A stretch of DNA of 7,021 nucleotides from Terriglobus sp. (GTDB lineage Bacteria > Acidobacteriota > Terriglobia > Terriglobales > Acidobacteriaceae). The notes beneath the pieces were generated by a model, which was given only the letters and a program-made list of their open reading frames with translations, searched no databases and was not told where the DNA came from. This document shows, in pieces, positions 1 through 6,223 of the stretch. Positions within the stretch are counted from its first letter, which is position 1. The number at the start of each line of letters is the position of its first letter. The stretch is taken from positions 1 through 7,021 of the forward strand of contig JAHFTZ010000118.1 in the NCBI GenBank assembly GCA_023265355.1, read 5' to 3'. Made by a program: the position numbers and the translations under genes.

Positions 1-825
1 AGGTGATCTCGACCTTCAGCCGGAAGCGCGTCTTCGGATACACGGCGGTCGCGTTCTCCTCGGTGGCCATCGCGCTCTTCGGCTTCTTCGTCTGGGCCCA
101 TCACATGTTCATCATGGGTGTGTCGAACTACTCGGCCCTCGTGTTTTCACTGCTGACGATGCTTGTTGCCGTGCCTTCGGCCATCAAGATCTTCAACTGG
201 GCGTTCACGTTGCAGAAGGGTTCCATTACCTTCGAGACTCCGATGATTTACGTCTTCGGTTTCATCGGCCTCTTCACCATCGGTGGCCTGACGGGCGTCT
301 TCCTCGGTTCGCTGGGTATGGACATCCACCTGACGGAGACCTACTTCATCGTCGCCCACTTCCACTTCGTCATGGTCGGCGGCATGTTGATGGCGTTCCT
401 CGCGGGTATCCACTTCTGGTGGCCCAAGATGACAGGCCGCATGTACCCCGAAGGAATGTCCAAGTTCGCAGCTGTTACTACCTTCATCGGCTTCATCCTG
501 ACGTTCTTCCCCCAGTTCATCGTCGGCTACCTCGGTATGCCCCGCCGCTATCATGCTTATCCTGCCGAGTATCAGGTGCTCAACGTGCTTTCGACCGCCG
601 GTGCAACCGTCCTTGGTGTCGGATACATGTTGCCACTCCTGTACCTGGGGTGGAGTCTGAAGTACGGCGCAATTGCAGGCAACAATCCCTGGCAGGCGAC
701 CGGTCTGGAGTGGCAGATCCAGTCCCCGCCGCTGACCGAGAACTTTATCGAGATCCCGATTGTCGAGCAGGAAGCCTACGACTACGAGTGGCTCGCGCAC
801 AAGACTGAAAAAGAGGTAACGACCG

Positions 826-833
<8 letters not shown>
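1..833 (+). CDS. ctaD: Cytochrome c oxidase subunit I, C-terminal part (5' end off window)
   Basis: This is the catalytic subunit of an aa3/caa3-type haem-copper oxidase, which reduces O2 to water and pumps protons across the inner membrane. The frame is open from the left edge. The GTG at base 3 is an internal Val codon, because the family continues upstream. The visible 276 residues (numbered from base 3) cover the last six helices, VII-XII. Recognisable residues are the CuB ligands H33-H34 in VWAHHMF, the K-channel lysine K62 in AIKIFNW, the haem a3 and haem a axial ligands H119 and H121 in AHFHF, and the propionate-binding pair R181-R182 in GMPRRY. Where many A-type enzymes read HDTYY before AHFH, this one reads TETYF. 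The cytoplasmic tail is acidic. The stop codon overlaps the start of ctaE by 8 bases, suggesting translational coupling. The family assignment is secure. The cytochrome c domain that would tell aa3 from caa3 sits on subunit II, which is not in view. Confidence 0.97.
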
Positions 834-1560
<727 letters not shown>

Positions 1561-1596
1561 ACGCGCATCGGGCGGCGCAGGCCTTCGGAGAATTTT

Positions 1597-1971
1597 ATGA
1601 GCGATTACAAAGTAAGCACCAAGCACGATCCGCATACTCCGGATAAGCACGATCCGGCGAACGTGACCAACCCGGAGCACGCCGAACATCACATCGTCGG
1701 TCCGGCCACGTATCTCGGTATCTTCGCCATCCTGATGGTCGGTACGATCCTCACAGTTGTCGCGTCCAGGCTTCCGCTGGGCATCTTCACCGCGCCGGTA
1801 GCACTCGCCATTGCGGTCACAAAGGCCGTGTTTGTTGTCCTCTTCTTCATGCATGTGAAGTACAGCACGCGTCTGGTGAAACTGACGGTAGCTGCGGGCT
1901 TCTTTACCTTTTCCATCCTTGTCATCATGAGCATGAGCGACTATATCTCTCGTGCCTGGGGACAGTGGTAG
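1597..1971 (+). CDS. ctaF: Cytochrome c oxidase subunit IV, prokaryotic type
   Basis: This is a small accessory membrane subunit of the oxidase (COX4_pro/CtaF-like family), thought to aid assembly or stability rather than catalysis. It has 124 residues with three helices near 37-57, 64-85 and 95-113. The family's hallmark is seen at the end of helix 2: a buried lysine (K76) followed by VLFFMHVKYS (81-90). The ATG at 1597 has GGAG at 1587-1590, six bases upstream. The 33-residue hydrophilic N-terminus is histidine-rich (six His) and contains KHDP twice (residues 9-12 and 17-20). These are encoded by an exact 12-base DNA repeat, AAGCACGATCCG, at 1621-1632 and 1645-1656. It is the last gene of the cta operon, and the terminator begins 22 bases after its stop. 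The family has low sequence identity, so the call rests on length, helix pattern, the FFMH motif and position after ctaE. Confidence 0.92.
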   Translation: MSDYKVSTKHDPHTPDKHDPANVTNPEHAEHHIVGPATYLGIFAILMVGTILTVVASRLPLGIFTAPVALAIAVTKAVFVVLFFMHVKYSTRLVKLTVAAGFFTFSILVIMSMSDYISRAWGQW

Positions 1972-1993
1972 GACTACGCTCTAAGGCTTATGG

Positions 1994-2023
1994 CAACGGG
2001 ACAGCCTTCGGGCTGTCCCGTTG
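1994..2023 (+). terminator. Terminator of the cta operon
   Basis: A perfect 13-bp stem (1994-2006 with 2011-2023) is closed by the extra-stable tetraloop C(UUCG)G at 2007-2010. The sequence after the stem is only moderately T-rich (TTGTTCGTTGG, overlapping the stem end). It lies 22 bases after the ctaF stop, where intrinsic termination of ctaD-ctaE-ctaF is expected. The weak U-tract leaves open that it also protects the mRNA 3' end. Confidence 0.85.
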
Positions 2024-2057
2024 TTCGTTGGAGTCACCTCCTTCCGGACCGAAACAG

Positions 2058-2088
2058 CAGATCCCTCCGCTGTGCTACGGGATCACAA
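2058..2088 (+). repeat. 31-bp direct repeat, left copy
   Basis: It begins CAGATCCCTCCGCT and ends with GGGAT plus a short A-rich tail. It matches the copy at 2259-2289 at 27 of 31 positions (differences at repeat positions 15, 16, 21 and 27). Internally, ATCCC (2061-2065) and GGGAT (2079-2083) form an inverted repeat, so each unit can fold into a small hairpin. The form is REP-like. Confidence 0.75.
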
Positions 2089-2104
2089 AAGGAGGGGATG
2101 AGTG

Positions 2105-2139
2105 CCCATCTTTCGCGGCTTCATCGCGAAAGGAGTGGG
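2105..2139. repeat. Inverted repeat A in the mosaic
   Basis: The perfect 8-base arms CTTTCGCG (2110-2117) and CGCGAAAG (2125-2132) enclose a 7-base loop. After a short bulge the stem can extend with CCCA (2105-2108) and TGGG (2136-2139). No T-tract follows on either strand, so it does not look like a terminator. Confidence 0.7.
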
Positions 2140-2160
2140 GCGCGCAGAGCGCACGCGCCC
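2138..2160. repeat. Inverted repeat B in the mosaic
   Basis: The perfect 7-base arms GGGCGCG (2138-2144) and CGCGCCC (2154-2160) enclose a 9-base loop. The left arm shares bases 2138-2139 with the outer arm of inverted repeat A, so the full forms of the two hairpins exclude each other. Confidence 0.65.
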
Positions 2161-2176
2161 TTTGCGATGTACGGCG

Positions 2177-2214
2177 CACCCCAGAGTCTCGGAATCCGCT
2201 GCGATGTCGGGGTG
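2177..2214. repeat. Inverted repeat C in the mosaic
   Basis: CACCCC (2177-2182) pairs with GGGGTG (2209-2214) around a 26-base interior that is itself imperfectly symmetrical. It looks like a decayed longer palindrome. The evidence is weaker than for the two neighbouring inverted repeats. Confidence 0.45.
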
Positions 2215-2258
2215 TCTTATATATGCGGAGCGCTATCCCAAGGATGCTCCTCGAAAGA

Positions 2259-2289
2259 CAGATCCCTCCGCTACGCTATGGGATGACAA
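2259..2289 (+). repeat. 31-bp direct repeat, right copy
   Basis: This is the second copy of the element at 2058-2088, in the same orientation and starting 201 bases downstream. It shares the first 14 bases exactly and ends GGGATGACAA. The internal ATCCC/GGGAT pairing is kept although bases between the arms differ, which would fit selection or recent activity acting on the hairpin. Confidence 0.75.
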
Positions 2290-2322
2290 TGATGCTTGCG
2301 TGACTTGGGAATGAGCAACAGA

Positions 2323-2347
2323 AAAGCCCGGCCACAGGCCGGGCTTT
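2323..2347 (-). terminator. Terminator of the yajC-secD-secF operon
   Basis: A perfect 11-bp stem, AAAGCCCGGCC (2323-2333) with GGCCGGGCTTT (2337-2347), has a 3-base loop. Read on the - strand, it follows the secF stop by 19 bases and the stem runs into a TTTT tract, the classic intrinsic terminator form. On the + strand a shorter T-run also follows, so it may stop transcription from both sides of the convergent gap. Confidence 0.88.
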
Positions 2348-2366
2348 CATCATTCAGGGATAAGAA

Positions 2367-3320
2367 CTAAGCGCGAACCTTGGCTCCAGGCAGGGTGATC
2401 GCCTTGCCCTTGCTTGCGCGCCAGTCCTGATAGGCCACCAGCATCGGTGCCGCGACAGCGATTGAGGAGTAGGTACCAATCAGGATTCCCACCACAAGCG
2501 CGAACGAGAAGCCATGCAGCACTTCGCCGCCGAAGAGGTAGAGCGAAAGTACCGTGAGGAAGGTCAGGCCAGAGCTCAGGACCGTTCGGCTCAGCGTCTG
2601 GTTGATGCTCTTGTTGACTACGGTGCTCAGGTCGGCTTTCCGCATCGTCTGCAGGTTCTCGCGGATACGGTCGAAGACCACGATCGTGTCGTTCATCGAG
2701 TAACCGACGAGCGTCAGAATCGCGGCGACTACCGTGAGCGTGATCTCCTGGTTGGTCAAGGAGAAGGCGCCGATGGTGATCAGGGTGTCGTGGAAGACGG
2801 CTACCAAGGCTGCTGCGCCATAGATCAGCTCAAAGCGGAACCAGAGGTAGATCAGCATACCCGCCAGCGACCACAGGATGGCCCATCCTGCCTGCCGCGT
2901 CAGCTGCTTGCCTGCGGTGGGTCCAACGATGTCGGTCTGTTCTACGCGGAAGGTCGAGTCCTTGTAGTTGCTGGCCAGCGCCGCTTCAATGGACTGCCGC
3001 GCGGCGTCGTGGTTCGCATCTGCCGTTTCGGGAACCGCGATGACCTCTTCGTTCGCCTCTGCGCCCATGTTGCCGCTGATGCGCTGGATGCGGAAGTCCT
3101 TCACGTTGGCCTTGTCCAGGGCCGTGCGAAGATGATCCTCATTGGGCGTCGTGGGGAAGGAGACGTAAACGAGCGTGCCGCCCTTGAAGTCCACGCCGCG
3201 CGGCACACCGTGCCAGAAGAGCATGCTCAAAACACCGGCCACGGAAAAGAGCAGCGAGAAGCTCAGGAGATACCACTTCTTGCTTAGCCAATCGATATTT
3301 ACTTCGCGAAACAGTTCCAA
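2367..3320 (-). CDS. secF: Protein translocase subunit SecF
   Basis: SecF pairs with SecD and YajC beside the SecYEG channel and uses the proton-motive force to help pull proteins across the inner membrane. The 317 residues are close to the usual length (E. coli about 323). The layout is canonical: helix 1 at 16-36, the motif DFKGGT (44-49) at the start of the extracytoplasmic domain (about 50-138), then five helices from residue 145 onward. The conserved GYSMNDTIVVFDRIREN stretch (206-222) contains D211, the expected proton-path aspartate. The start is TTG at 3320: GGAG (3328-3331 on the + strand) lies 7 bases upstream on the coding strand, and the first residues match the family's N-terminus. 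secD ends 56 bases upstream, and a small 5-bp hairpin (3336-3348) sits just before the ribosome site. It is the last gene of its operon and is followed by a strong terminator. Confidence 0.97.
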   Translation of the reverse strand: MELFREVNIDWLSKKWYLLSFSLLFSVAGVLSMLFWHGVPRGVDFKGGTLVYVSFPTTPNEDHLRTALDKANVKDFRIQRISGNMGAEANEEVIAVPETADANHDAARQSIEAALASNYKDSTFRVEQTDIVGPTAGKQLTRQAGWAILWSLAGMLIYLWFRFELIYGAAALVAVFHDTLITIGAFSLTNQEITLTVVAAILTLVGYSMNDTIVVFDRIRENLQTMRKADLSTVVNKSINQTLSRTVLSSGLTFLTVLSLYLFGGEVLHGFSFALVVGILIGTYSSIAVAAPMLVAYQDWRASKGKAITLPGAKVRA

Positions 3321-3376
3321 AATATAACTCCGTGTGGCTCAACGAGCCCAGAAACAAATCTCTTACAAAAGCCGAA

Positions 3377-4957
3377 TCAGATTGACAGTGCTTCGCCGCG
3401 CTGTTTGCGGTTCAGAAGGAAGTCGAAGATCGTGCGCGACACGAACACTGCGGTAAACAGGTTCGCCAGAAGACCGAAGACCAGCGTGACGGCGAAGCCG
3501 CGGACCGGGCCGGTTCCAACGAAGAACAGGATGGCAGCCGAGACGATGGTCGTGATGTGGGTATCCACAATCGTGATCCAGGCGTGTGCAAATCCGTTCT
3601 GCACGGCAGCGTGCGCGTTCTTGCCCTCGTGCATCTCTTCACGAATACGCTCGAAGATCAGCACGTTGGAGTCGACACCCATACCGATCGTCAGGATCAC
3701 ACCGGCGATGCCTGGCAGCGTCAGCGTGGATCCGGTATAGCCCATGAAGCCGAGCAGGATCACAAGGTTGAGGATCAGCGCCAGGTCGGCGTTGATGCCT
3801 GCACCGCGATAGTAGATGAGCATGAAGGCCATGACGGCCAGCATGCCGGCCACGGCGGCGATCACACCCTGCTTTACGGAGGCCGCGCCCAGCGAAGCTC
3901 CCACGGTGCGGGTTTCCAGGTAGGTGATCGAAGCGGGCAGCGAGCCCGTGCGCAGCATCAGGGAGAGCTCGGCGGCACTGTCCTTGTTGAATCCGCCAGC
4001 GATCTCTCCGCTGTCGCGGATCGCGCTGTTGATCGTTGCGACTTCCTTGACGTGATTGTCGAGAACGATGGCCATGTACTTGCCGACGTTCGCGCTGGTG
4101 TACTCATAGAAGCGGTTGCCAGCGGTTGTGGTCAGGTTGAAGGAAACCGCAGTCCGTCCGGACTGGTCCTGGCTGGGGCGAGCGTCGCGGAAGTCCGGTC
4201 CCTGCACGATGGAGACGCGCTTCAGAACCCACCACTGGTTGTCGCCAGCGCCATTGCCGCCCTGCATCACAACCGTGTCGGGGCCTGCCGTAGCCTGTGC
4301 TTCCTGTTCGGTGGGGAAACCCTGTCCGCTGACTGCCTCATGAATCTCGAGGCGGGCGGTGGACTGGATCACCCGGCTCACCTGTCCCGGATCGCTCACG
4401 CCGGGCAGCTCGACCAGGATCTGGTCTTCGCCCTGTCCATACTTCTGGATGGCGGCTTCCGCCACGCCCAGCGTATCGACGCGCTCGCGGATCGTCTCAA
4501 TCGACGTCTCCAGAGCACGCTCGCGGGCCTCGCGGACAGCCGTCGTCTTCATGGAGAGGCGGATGGTGCCGTCGGGCTGCGAGGTCAGGTCGTAGTCGCC
4601 ATAGGTCGAAGCCGTCAGGGCATCGCGCACATCGCTCAGCTTGGTGGAGGGAACGCCCGTGATGACCATCACGCCGGGCTCCGCCGCATTCTGGCTGCGC
4701 GTCACCGTGGTGCCGGTCACGCCGATCTTGGCCAGGTCGGTCTGCACCTGCTGCACGGCGTTGTCGGTCGCAGCGGCAATCGCCTCGGACGTATGCACCT
4801 GCAACACGAGGTGGGTTCCGCCCTTGAGATCGAGCCCAAGTTGAAGGTTGGTCTTGCCGTCCTTGTCGCGTCCCGGGATCTTGCCCAGTGCACCGTACAC
4901 AAAGATCACGAGGATAGCGATGATGGCAACGAGCTTGCCGGTCAGGTTCTTCTGCAT
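3377..4957 (-). CDS. secD: Protein translocase subunit SecD
   Basis: SecD is the partner of SecF. Its large periplasmic P1 domain binds emerging preprotein, and its membrane part couples movement to proton flow. The 526 residues are shorter than the E. coli protein (about 615) but normal for many other phyla. The sequence shows helix 1 (9-25), the motif LQLGLDLKGGTH (38-49), a P1 region (about 50-350) containing RVDTLGVAE and ILVELPGV, then five helices from about 365 to 513. The conserved GVDSNVLIFERIREE (427-441) carries D429 of the proposed proton path. The start is ATG at 4957, 8 bases after the yajC stop. A purine-rich GAAGAGAAG within the last yajC codons serves as a rather weak ribosome site, which points to translational coupling. 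The high GC leaves a very long reading frame on the opposite strand, judged spurious. Confidence 0.98.
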   Translation of the reverse strand: MQKNLTGKLVAIIAILVIFVYGALGKIPGRDKDGKTNLQLGLDLKGGTHLVLQVHTSEAIAAATDNAVQQVQTDLAKIGVTGTTVTRSQNAAEPGVMVITGVPSTKLSDVRDALTASTYGDYDLTSQPDGTIRLSMKTTAVREARERALETSIETIRERVDTLGVAEAAIQKYGQGEDQILVELPGVSDPGQVSRVIQSTARLEIHEAVSGQGFPTEQEAQATAGPDTVVMQGGNGAGDNQWWVLKRVSIVQGPDFRDARPSQDQSGRTAVSFNLTTTAGNRFYEYTSANVGKYMAIVLDNHVKEVATINSAIRDSGEIAGGFNKDSAAELSLMLRTGSLPASITYLETRTVGASLGAASVKQGVIAAVAGMLAVMAFMLIYYRGAGINADLALILNLVILLGFMGYTGSTLTLPGIAGVILTIGMGVDSNVLIFERIREEMHEGKNAHAAVQNGFAHAWITIVDTHITTIVSAAILFFVGTGPVRGFAVTLVFGLLANLFTAVFVSRTIFDFLLNRKQRGEALSI

Positions 4958-4965
4958 TGGGTCGT

Positions 4966-5289
4966 TTACTTCTCTTCTTCCGTAGTGGTTACGGAGGCGA
5001 TAGCGCTCTTTAGAAACTCGAGCTTGATATTGTCAGGAGCGACGCGCAGCGTCAGGGTCTCGTCCCGCAGGTTCAGAATGGTGCCGCGCAGACCGCCTAC
5101 GGTGGTCACGACATCCCCCGGCTTCAGCGCAGCCAGCATGGCCTGCCACTTCTTCTGCTTATTGCGGTTCGGGATCACCGACATCAAGACCATGGCGATC
5201 AGAAACACCGGCAGCAGAAGCGTAGTCGAGTTAAAACCCGAACCAGCACTCTGGAACATCAAAAGAAGAGCAAAGGGAACTGAGGACAA
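4966..5289 (-). CDS. yajC: Sec translocon accessory complex subunit YajC
   Basis: YajC is a small single-span inner-membrane protein that joins SecD and SecF in the holotranslocon; its own role is accessory. The 107 residues show one helix (about 22-39), a basic stretch NRNKQKKWQAML (41-52) and the family signature KPGDVVTTVGGLRGTI (56-71), followed by a cytoplasmic beta-rich domain and an acidic tail EEEK. The chosen start is TTG at 5289, because AAGGA (5298-5302) lies 8 bases upstream on the coding strand. The in-frame ATG at 5259 (residue 11) has no ribosome site before it, though it would also leave a complete helix. It is the first gene of yajC-secD-secF. In many bacteria tgt lies just upstream of yajC; here a DUF2007 gene is found instead, after a 289-base gap holding a candidate promoter. 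Confidence 0.95.
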   Translation of the reverse strand: MSSVPFALLLMFQSAGSGFNSTTLLLPVFLIAMVLMSVIPNRNKQKKWQAMLAALKPGDVVTTVGGLRGTILNLRDETLTLRVAPDNIKLEFLKSAIASVTTTEEEK

Positions 5290-5387
5290 AGGGGACTTCC
5301 TTCATTAAGGCTCCAGCAGGCAAAGCCCGCACGGAGAAAGATTGCCGCACCCTGCCAGAACCCGCATGCAAAGCACAAGGGCCCATC

Positions 5388-5416
5388 ATTTGCCAAGGCA
5401 GATGAGTGCTAGTCAA
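5388..5416 (-). promoter_or_regulatory. Second, weaker promoter candidate for yajC
   Basis: TTGACT (5411-5416 on the + strand) is spaced 17 bases from GCAAAT (5388-5393), reading toward yajC. It overlaps the start region of the upstream candidate at 5418-5446, so the pair could be tandem promoters. The -10 again matches only three of six positions. Confidence 0.25.
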
Positions 5417-5417
5417 T

Positions 5418-5446
5418 AGAATCGCGTACACCGCCACCACTGTCAA
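5418..5446 (-). promoter_or_regulatory. Candidate promoter for yajC-secD-secF
   Basis: On the - strand a perfect TTGACA (5441-5446) is followed after 17 bases by GATTCT (5418-5423), which matches the sigma-70 -10 consensus at only three of six positions. A start near 5411 would give a leader of about 120 bases before the yajC TTG. The perfect -35 and optimal spacing support it; the poor -10 limits certainty. Confidence 0.45.
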
Positions 5447-5538
5447 CACGTCGCGGGCCCGCAAAGGCGCGAGGTTCCCTTTCCGGCACGGTCCGGGACG
5501 AATTCTGTCGGAATTGAAGACTGGTTTGCCGTCGTGAA

Positions 5539-5555
5539 CAGGGCAAAGTGCCCTG
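5539..5555 (-). terminator. Possible weak terminator after the DUF2007 gene
   Basis: A perfect 7-bp stem, CAGGGCA (5539-5545) with TGCCCTG (5549-5555), has a 3-base loop. It begins 23 bases after the stop codon of the DUF2007 gene on the - strand. No T-tract follows, so it may attenuate transcription or protect an mRNA end rather than terminate efficiently. Confidence 0.35.
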
Positions 5556-5578
5556 ACTTTAGGCGGCATGGGTGGAAG

Positions 5579-6070
5579 CTACTTCGGCTCTTCATCCTTC
5601 CAGCGCGCACCGCAGTGGTTGCAGAGCCATGTCTTCTCTCCCGTAGGTAGCGGAACGGAAAGAAGATAGAGCGCGGTGATCGCCGCTCCGCGCGAGGCGC
5701 CCTCGAACGTAATGTCGGACGAGCCACAGGTAAAGCAGTGAGGCTGAACAAAATCCTGCCCGGAAGCGAACTCGATCGAACCCGGCCCCGCCTCACGCAG
5801 CAACTGGCTCGCGCTGGCTTCATCCTGTGCCTCTACCCGCAGACGAATCCCGCCGATCATGTTCGAGACCTGCCAATCCAACCGGACGAGATTCTCATCC
5901 TGCAGATCCACGGTGATTCCGGCGGACTCCAGCAGCGAGCGCGCCACGATGGCTTCCGAGAGATCCCGATAGCGGCGCACCGTAACCAGTTTCAGTGGCT
6001 CGACCTCGCTTCCGGGGCGTTCTTCGAGGAGAGGCGGCTCCAGACCGCGCCGCGCAAACTCCGCGCGCAT
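5579..6070 (-). CDS. DUF2007 (PII-like) domain protein with C-terminal zinc ribbon, N-terminus frameshifted off
   Basis: As read, the frame gives 163 residues from an ATG at 6070, but this is probably not the native start. The protein has a DUF2007-type domain (about residues 27-92): a beta strand LVTVRRY, a helix SEAIVARSLLESAGI, then the characteristic NMIGGIRLRV. Pfam names this family a putative prokaryotic signal-transducing protein; its real function is unknown. The C-terminus holds two CxxC knuckles (C112/C115 and C150/C153), a likely zinc ribbon, separated by a hydrophobic stretch ALYLLSVPLP. There is no good ribosome site before 6070. The missing N-terminal 34 residues are encoded in another frame at 6072-6173; restoring them gives 197 residues. 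The gene lies between the lipoprotein gene and yajC on the same strand. Whether the break is real or a sequencing error cannot be decided here. Confidence 0.72.
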   Translation of the reverse strand: MRAEFARRGLEPPLLEERPGSEVEPLKLVTVRRYRDLSEAIVARSLLESAGITVDLQDENLVRLDWQVSNMIGGIRLRVEAQDEASASQLLREAGPGSIEFASGQDFVQPHCFTCGSSDITFEGASRGAAITALYLLSVPLPTGEKTWLCNHCGARWKDEEPK

Positions 6071-6173
6071 CGCCGTCTGGGCGGTCGGTCAATTCGTCGT
6101 ACCTGAGGGCCAGGGTGAGAAGTTGCTCGTTTTCCATCGCCCTGTAGTACGCACTGAAGTCTTCGGCTTCCAT
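6071..6173 (-). pseudogene. Detached N-terminal segment of the DUF2007 gene (apparent 1-base insertion)
   Basis: A well-formed gene start, ATG at 6173 preceded by AAGAAGG with 7 bases of spacing, encodes MEAEDFSAYYRAMENEQLL and continues LALRYDELTD. This is the helical lead-in that often precedes ...RAELARRGL in proteins of this type. After residue 30 the frame continues into unrelated, Arg/Gly/Ala-rich sequence ending at 5895. Removing one base of the GGG at 6079-6081 (CCC on the coding strand) joins it smoothly as ELTDRQTAMRAEFARRGLEP. The join restores a 197-residue protein without any other change. The upstream frame would otherwise give a 92-residue hybrid product. Confidence 0.7.
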
Positions 6174-6181
6174 TGATCACC

Positions 6182-6207
6182 CTTCTTCTTCAAACTTCTT
6201 CTTCAAA
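6182..6207. repeat. 13-bp perfect tandem duplication at the DUF2007 gene's ribosome site
   Basis: CTTCTTCTTCAAA occurs twice head to tail (6182-6194 and 6195-6207). On the - strand each copy reads TTTGAAGAAGAAG, and the copy nearer the gene forms most of the ribosome-binding AAGAAGG. The duplication therefore provides two purine-rich sites upstream of the ATG at 6173. Slippage here could change translation strength. Confidence 0.8.
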
Positions 6208-6223
6208 GGGAGTGCTTGAGATG

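Larger units (their letters stand above)
2024..2322. repeat. Gene-free repeat mosaic between two converging operons
   Basis: This stretch of about 300 bases lies between the two operon terminators. All three + frames stay open for 70-112 codons, but none has a credible ribosome site, a recognisable domain or a plausible composition, and the frames run through hairpin arms. I therefore see no gene. The content is repetitive: a 31-bp element at each end (2058-2088 and 2259-2289) and three inverted repeats between them (2105-2139, 2138-2160, 2177-2214). The layout resembles REP/MITE-type intergenic clusters. Its position between convergent genes, where no promoter is at risk, is where such elements are tolerated. 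Whether the block is mobile or inert cannot be told from one copy. Confidence 0.7.

Noticed and set aside
147..800. 217-codon open frame opposite ctaD
   Set aside because: It is the antisense shadow of a conserved membrane protein, with the same codon alignment and no ribosome site.
1965..2314. Three overlapping + strand open frames of 70-112 codons in the convergent gap
   Set aside because: They run through the cta terminator and the palindromic repeats, show no domain or ribosome site, and are open in all three frames at once, which points to low stop density rather than coding.
3557..5308. 583-codon open frame on the + strand opposite secD and yajC
   Set aside because: Over secD it is codon-aligned with the sense gene, so its stops would need the rare sense codons TTA, CTA or TCA. 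Its length follows from high-GC codon use, and the protein looks like no family.
5392..5405. GCCAAGGCAGATGA, identical to part of the bacterial SRP (4.5S) RNA
   Set aside because: The essential GGAAGGAAGCAGC core does not precede it and no matching long hairpin is present, so the match looks accidental.
5404..5412. GAGTGCTAG resembling half of a CIRCE (HrcA) operator
   Set aside because: The partner half TTAGCACTC at the required 9-base spacing is absent, so only a chance half-site remains.
5231..5569. 112-codon - strand open frame upstream of yajC
   Set aside because: It overlaps yajC in another frame, its in-frame ATG near 5305 uses the yajC ribosome site, and its sequence has no recognisable domain.
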